Below are positions 59,353-64,000 of a stretch of DNA of 64,000 nt, piece after piece (positions within the stretch are counted from its first letter, which is position 1; each line of letters begins with the position of its first letter). The position numbers and the translations under genes are program-made. The notes under the pieces were generated by a model. The model was not told where the DNA came from and ran no database searches. It worked only from the letters and a program-made list of their open reading frames with translations. This DNA comes from Opeltia flavorubescens (lineage: Eukaryota; Ascomycota; Lecanoromycetes; Teloschistales; Teloschistaceae): the NCBI GenBank assembly GCA_000442125.1, contig KE546972.1:890022-954021 (forward strand). Reading direction: 5' to 3'.

Positions 59353-61116
59353 ACAGGAAAATATGGCGCCAAAACTCGAAGCTTGTGATAGGTTTAGGGA
59401 TAAATATCAGAAGAAGTCACCTTACCTTACCTTCTTGTTGCCTTCTTTGAAAACTCGCGCTGTACCCTCAACCCGTTAGCAAGTCCCATCCAGGAAGTAG
59501 CAAGAAGACGAGACGTATTTCCAGGGCAAGATCCGTCGTCGTTGCACTCGCACCACATGTCTCCTAAGCGAGATTAGCTTAGGAGGCATATGGTGCGAGT
59601 ACCTCAGCCGCAATGATGAGAGGAGCTGAGATAAATGGCCCAGGTTCTGCATAGGTCCAGCTCGGCATTATTGCGCTGTTACAGCCCTAAGATATTAGCT
59701 GACAACACCGGTATCCTTAGCGCCAAGCCTATCGCAAGTGATAATCAACGTCGTCCGTCAACAGGTTATCATTCATGCCGGTCAGTTAACCCCCAAATCC
59801 AACATGATAGTGCATCACATTGACCGAGCCTCATATCTTATATCAAAAATGATGATATAGTTTGGGAAGTAAAGGAGCTCCAACGGTTTATAGAGTAGGG
59901 GGCCGCTAGATTTACTGGAATAAGAAGAGCTATCAGCTAGATACATTTAAGAAAGCGATAGTGCCCTGTTAACAGAGAGAAAGACACAGGATTAATGCTG
60001 GGATAATAGGGCGATTACTAAGCATTTATTAAGTAAGATATTCTTGCGAATCTAAAATCTTTCACAATAGATTGATAAGATTAAGAGCGTGAGAACAATG
60101 CTCAAAGCGCACAAGCAAAAGAGATTTGTGTAATGAAGCGTGCAGTGCAGGAGTCGCCTTTGGTGGGGTCGCGGCAGGAGCGTTCATGCTGTGTACCGTC
60201 ACGTAATGAAGTATCGATGCGTCACACCACATCACCCAATCCAACTCTCCACGTATATAAGAAGTCCACATTGCATTTGAATGTGAAAATCCCTTCCACT
60301 ATCTAGCTATTGACTATTCTAGCCACAAATTGGAAGAACAACGTATTTCTCCTTGATCCCTGTTATTCAATGCTCCATCGATGAAAAGATAAAAAGGACA
60401 AGAAACAAGACCGTTTTCATGTTCTGAATGGCCATTTCGTACAACTCCTTTGAAAACGCCGTAAGTTGAAGAAATTGAAGACATGAAAACCGCCCTCTGA
60501 TATAGGTCTTCTTTTTCTCTCTCTCTCGCTCTCGCTCTGCCCTGTGAAATTGGGCGGAAGTAATGATTGATATTCAACGCCCTTCGCTGATGCTTTTAAT
60601 GAAGACGATAATGAAAAAAAGGGCAAATAAATGAAATAACTGAAAACCCTGAATCCCCTCTCAATTCGGTGTTGGTAATCGCAGGGCTTCGATTCAGACA
60701 GATACACAGCCAATTCCCAGCTAGCCACTTACTCACGCCACTTGGACATTGCATAGACATACACCGTAGTCAGTCGATATGCGATGGTAATGTTGACGCT
60801 GTAGCCATAACCGTCGTAGTCGCGATGCTAGAAAAGGAACAGAGCTTCTTGTACATTGTAATCATAACCAAACCAGAAGTATAGACATTCACTGTGTTTC
60901 AGTCAGTCGATATACCACGGCGTTGATCATGTTACGGTTGCTGCTGTACTTGTAGCTGAGGACGATACAGCTCCATATCCTCCTCCTGGCGTGACGCAAA
61001 GAAAAAGTAGCCAAATGCAGAGACATCCGCCGACGACCGATTAGTTGGCATGCCGTGGCAAAATTCGATATATCTGAAGCTATAAAACCAATTGCATAGA
61101 CATTCACCGGACTAAG
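59353..61116. other. Intergenic region with hairpin and repeats
   Basis: About 1.76 kb between ltrA and rco1. It holds the hairpin at 59546-59600, a stretch of A/T-rich sequence at 59830-60070 that could be an old element scar, a CT-rich run near 60513-60536, and the repeats at 60751-61134. No gene was recognised. Confidence 0.45.
59546..59600. repeat. 24-bp inverted repeat (hairpin)
   Basis: Arms 59546-59569 and 59577-59600 are reverse complements with two mismatches, separated by the 7-nt loop GAGATTA. Both mismatches are C/T transitions that could still form G-U pairs if transcribed. The element is compact and could be a hairpin RNA, the residue of a small inverted-repeat element, or a cruciform-forming site. 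Confidence 0.75.
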
Positions 61117-61134
61117 TCAGTCGATGTGCGATGG
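60751..61134. repeat. Three dispersed copies of a ~40-bp repeat at the rco1 3' end
   Basis: Copies start at about 60751, 60879 and 61094. Shared sequence is GCATAGACATTCACCG, then AGTCAGTCGATATGCGATGG with small differences. The third copy covers the last codons and the stop of rco1, so the other two are duplicated coding/3' UTR boundary sequence lying downstream of the gene. Confidence 0.65.
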
Positions 61135-64000
61135 TCCTTCAGTGGAAGGAGTGGCTGCAGCTGTGGAGGTGGTGGTACGTAGTGCTGCAATCTTGGCTTT
61201 GAGTGCTTCCTCGAGTCGAAGACACTCTGTCAATTCGTCCGGAATTGCCCGGTGACTGGGTGCGTTTGAAGGGGCTGGAGTTGTCTGTATGGAGATTACT
61301 TGGTTGGCAGAATGGGCTCCCTGGTTAGCCGCAGCGATCTTGCTGTCGGTCAAAGAACTCTCTGTCGGGACGGTGGGACTATTCGTATCAGGAGCTGAAC
61401 AACCATTGACCGTAACATTAGTCGTACTTCCGGCCTGTGTCAGAACATGTCAGCGTCAGCGAATATAAGTCACGGCAAAGAAAGCGACTCACTGTCGATG
61501 AGCTATGGAGCTGTCCAATTTGATTGCCACTTGCTTGCGAGCTTGGAATTGACTGAGCAAATTGCATAAGAGCCAAAGCAGCCTGGCGATCGGCCGAGGT
61601 GCGCCCTTCTAACAGATCTTGCGGACCATCGCTGCTGGCGCCTTTGCTTGATTCATCGCGATGATGTAACTTGCGTCGCTTTCCTGCCTTCTCCATTTCT
61701 TCTTCTTGCTTACGCTTTCGAATTACTTCCTCATCCCTACGCTTCTGATCTGCGGCGGCGCGCAATCTAGATAGAGTTAGTCACGACCTTAGATAGATGA
61801 TATAACCTCTTACTCTTTGACTCTGCTGATGAAGTCTAACTTGATGGCCATGGATGGAATGCGGTAAATAGTTCCTTCTGCTTGCTCTTCTTCCTCGCTA
61901 ATGTCGTCTTCAATTTCGATGTGGCCGTTGTTCTTGATGCCTCGTTTCAAATCACTCATGATTACTCGAGGGTTTTTGGGTCGTCGGACTTTATATGATT
62001 TACCAGATGCAGATCTAGGGATCGCGATCTCGGAATCAACGTGGCACGGACATTTCCATGTGCCCTTACCAAACCTCTTCGGGGCACTGGCGAGCGGTGG
62101 GTCTAGGCAGTCGAGGTGCCAGTGCAAGCTGCAGAAATCACAGTCGACAATTTCGCGATTTCCCATGGCAGACCGGTTGCACTTGAAGCACAGGATGAGG
62201 TTGTCCTTGCTGTCCCTAAGTCGCAGCGTATCTGTCGGCACATCATAGCCACCACGTGTTCTGAGCAATCGGTTAGATTACGAACGGCGGCGTCAGTGTG
62301 GACTTACTTCGCCTTGGAGGTAGCGCTCGTCTCCTCATACTCTCCGTCATCTCCCCTCACAACATCTTCATAGTAATCCTGTATGGCCAACGGAAGGTTG
62401 AAGGCCACAGGCTTCTTCTTTTCCAGACTGTGCTTTGGTTTGACGAAGACGCCACGGTCTAGCACAGGCATCGGCTGCGTGGCACAACTGTGACAGAACC
62501 ACTCTCCATCTGGCACCTTGTCCTGAGGAGGATCGACGCACGTGAAGTGATAAGAGCGCGTGCAGCCGTCACAGCAGAGCAGCTTCCCAGTGCCACCGCA
62601 AGCTGAGCATTCGTCGCTATTCTGCACTCGCGCATTAGCCACCAGAGTGCGGCCAGTGATGAAATTGAAAAGGTCACGGATAGAAAGCGTTGCGAAAAGA
62701 CGATGCATGCACAAAAACGAAGAAATTTGGAGTGTTTGGGGGATGATGTTGGTGGTCAAATTTGGATTACGTGGGGAAAAGGAAAATTGTCTTACCACTC
62801 CTTCGCCATCCGCGAAGTTTGAGCCAATAGGGCTGTTTCTCCCGCCACCGGCTCGAGGCATGCCAGCAACAACGCCATTTCTCTTCTTCAGTGGCCTATT
62901 GATGACACAAGGAGTATGAGTCAGTCAAAGAACACCTTCAATGCTTCTTGAGAATGACCACAAAACAACGCCTGCGTTGTGCAACACTCTCCGGTCTCTT
63001 GGTCGTGATAATAAAGAACAAACGCTCGAAACCATAACAATAAGGGTCGGACTCGCAGGGACAGATAGCGCATGGATAGAGAAATACAGCCTTGGAAATG
63101 TAGGAGGAGATGCAGAACATGCTAAATCAAAAATGTGGAAGGAATGAAGTGGAAACGGCGCCGGTCAAAGAGGCGTAAGCCTTTGCGCAACATAGCTTCA
63201 AAGGTTGTGTGTAACGAAGACAAAGGTATGCCATCACGTCAACAGACAAGCAATAATAGAGAATAACACATCAACAATCATCTACAATAGCCCTAGAGAG
63301 GGAAAAAAAACCGGAAGAGAAGATGGCTGATGTATACTTACGACATCTTGACCCGCGCAGATTTCTTTCCTCCTTTCGGCGGCCTCCCAAGGTTTGTCGG
63401 CGTCGTGCCTCGATGGGAAGATCCAGCGAATGGCGGTGGCGGGACGAGTAGTTCACTCTGTACTGAGGTCGTTGGTGAATCGAGATCATCGAATTCATCG
63501 CCCGCGCCTGAACGCTCGGCTCCATTGCGCAGTCGTGATGCTTGCTGACCTGGCTGCTGTAAAACAACAGGTTTTGGTAATCGTGCCGACTCATCTTCGA
63601 CAGGCTTTTCAATCAGTGTGCGGATATTGCTATCCTTGACTACATAATCAGGAAACGTTTTGGTGAGTTTCCGCTTCTTCGCTTCGAGTTCCTCATCTTC
63701 TTTAGAAAGCTGAATAGCTGCAAGTGGCCGCTTGCTGGAGTTGTTAAATGTCCCTATCTTCGGTCCAGCAGAGACTTTAGCTCTGACACCTTTCTTCGTT
63801 GCCGCTGACGGTGGTAGAGAAGCATTGGAAGCAGCAAAGTCTTCTCTGCTCTTCATGGCTAGATTTGGATCAACCGAAGATAACGAGGACGCAACCGAGG
63901 ACAAACTCGAGGTGCTGTTAGAACGTTTTGCTCGGGTTATTGGAGGCTGCTGGTTGAGGGAAGAAGCGTCGCTCGAGAAGCTTTTGGCATTGTTCCGGTC
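61117..64000 (-). CDS. rco1: Rco1-like double-PHD protein of the Rpd3S deacetylase complex (5' end outside window)
   Basis: The gene runs off the right edge. Exons seen are 63342-64000 (open at the edge), 62796-62895, 62308-62621, 61814-62260, 61493-61766 and 61117-61434, about 700 codons. The first exon is disordered and Ser-rich with a basic patch. The third encodes PHD finger 1 (CSACGGTGKLLCCDGCTRSYHFTCVDPP, shown as C-x2-C ... C-x2-C-x4-H-x2-C) and the fourth a second PHD (CFKCNRSAMG ... CDFCSLHWHLDCLDPPL ... WKCPCH). A helical, Lys/Glu-rich coiled-coil exon and a Ser/Thr-rich tail ending GPSHID follow. Two PHD fingers in this order with the linker match Rco1, which with Eaf3 directs Rpd3S to transcribed chromatin. 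The stop codon lies inside the local repeat. Confidence 0.85.

Noticed and set aside
60513-60536. CT-dinucleotide run as a possible regulatory element
   Set aside because: A short simple repeat with no gene start nearby; nothing specific can be claimed.

Overview
This window is nuclear DNA of a filamentous ascomycete (Pezizomycotina). The evidence is short GT-AG introns (about 45-200 bp), CTAAC-like branch points, and fungal-restricted families: an Msb2-type signalling mucin, the Ecm14 pseudo-carboxypeptidase, a SIT-type siderophore transporter, a four-RRM Mrn1/Nrd1 protein and Rco1. Lower taxonomy cannot be fixed by eye; Leotiomycetes or a neighbouring class is a guess. Two N bases (39935, 41603) and one more in cdc42 (48696) mark a draft assembly. 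I modelled 23 protein genes (one cut by the right edge), one decayed GTPase gene and one tRNA-like relic. I chained exons by hand, requiring frame closure and family alignment; six of the genes are hard to see from single open frames.

Layout. 0-15 kb: a single-exon Msb2-like osmosensor/mucin gene; a six-exon FKBP12; a histidinol-phosphatase; a degenerate tRNA-Arg-like element in a decayed AT-rich stretch; a mitochondrial-type holo-ACP synthase; and a secreted leucine aminopeptidase. 15-29 kb: an R3H-associated protein; thymidylate synthase with two MCB boxes in its promoter; a Cuz1-like AN1 zinc finger protein; a divergent pair of mitochondrial genes (ATP synthase subunit k and the fission protein Mtp18); a Sec7-PH Arf exchange factor (Syt1-like); and Ecm14. 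29-43 kb: a Jsn1-type RRM-PUF protein, SWR1 subunit Swc2/Vps72, an Ecl1-family protein and Mrn1/Nrd1. 43-52 kb: a small GFA/CENP-V-fold protein, divergent from a siderophore transporter that has a consensus iron-regulator GATA site in its promoter; Cdc42; and a signal-peptide-bearing agmatinase-like ureohydrolase. 52-64 kb: the cohesin factor Pds5 with one MCB box, an LtrA-like membrane protein followed by the GTPase relic, a hairpin and a repeat region, and the 5'-truncated Rco1 of the Rpd3S deacetylase complex.

This is mostly an ordinary housekeeping and signalling neighbourhood. There is no secondary-metabolite cluster, no CRISPR and no intact transposon. I did not find a convincing undescribed multi-gene system. 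The items most worth a second look are the regulatory matches that fit their genes (MCB at thymidylate synthase and PDS5, the SRE-type GATA site at the siderophore transporter), the catalytic Glu-to-Lys change in Ecm14, a predicted 6-nt terminal exon in the PUF gene, the unusual Cdc42 tail, the multiply frameshifted GTPase relic, a 24-bp-arm hairpin near 59.57 kb, and a three-copy repeat that includes the rco1 stop codon.
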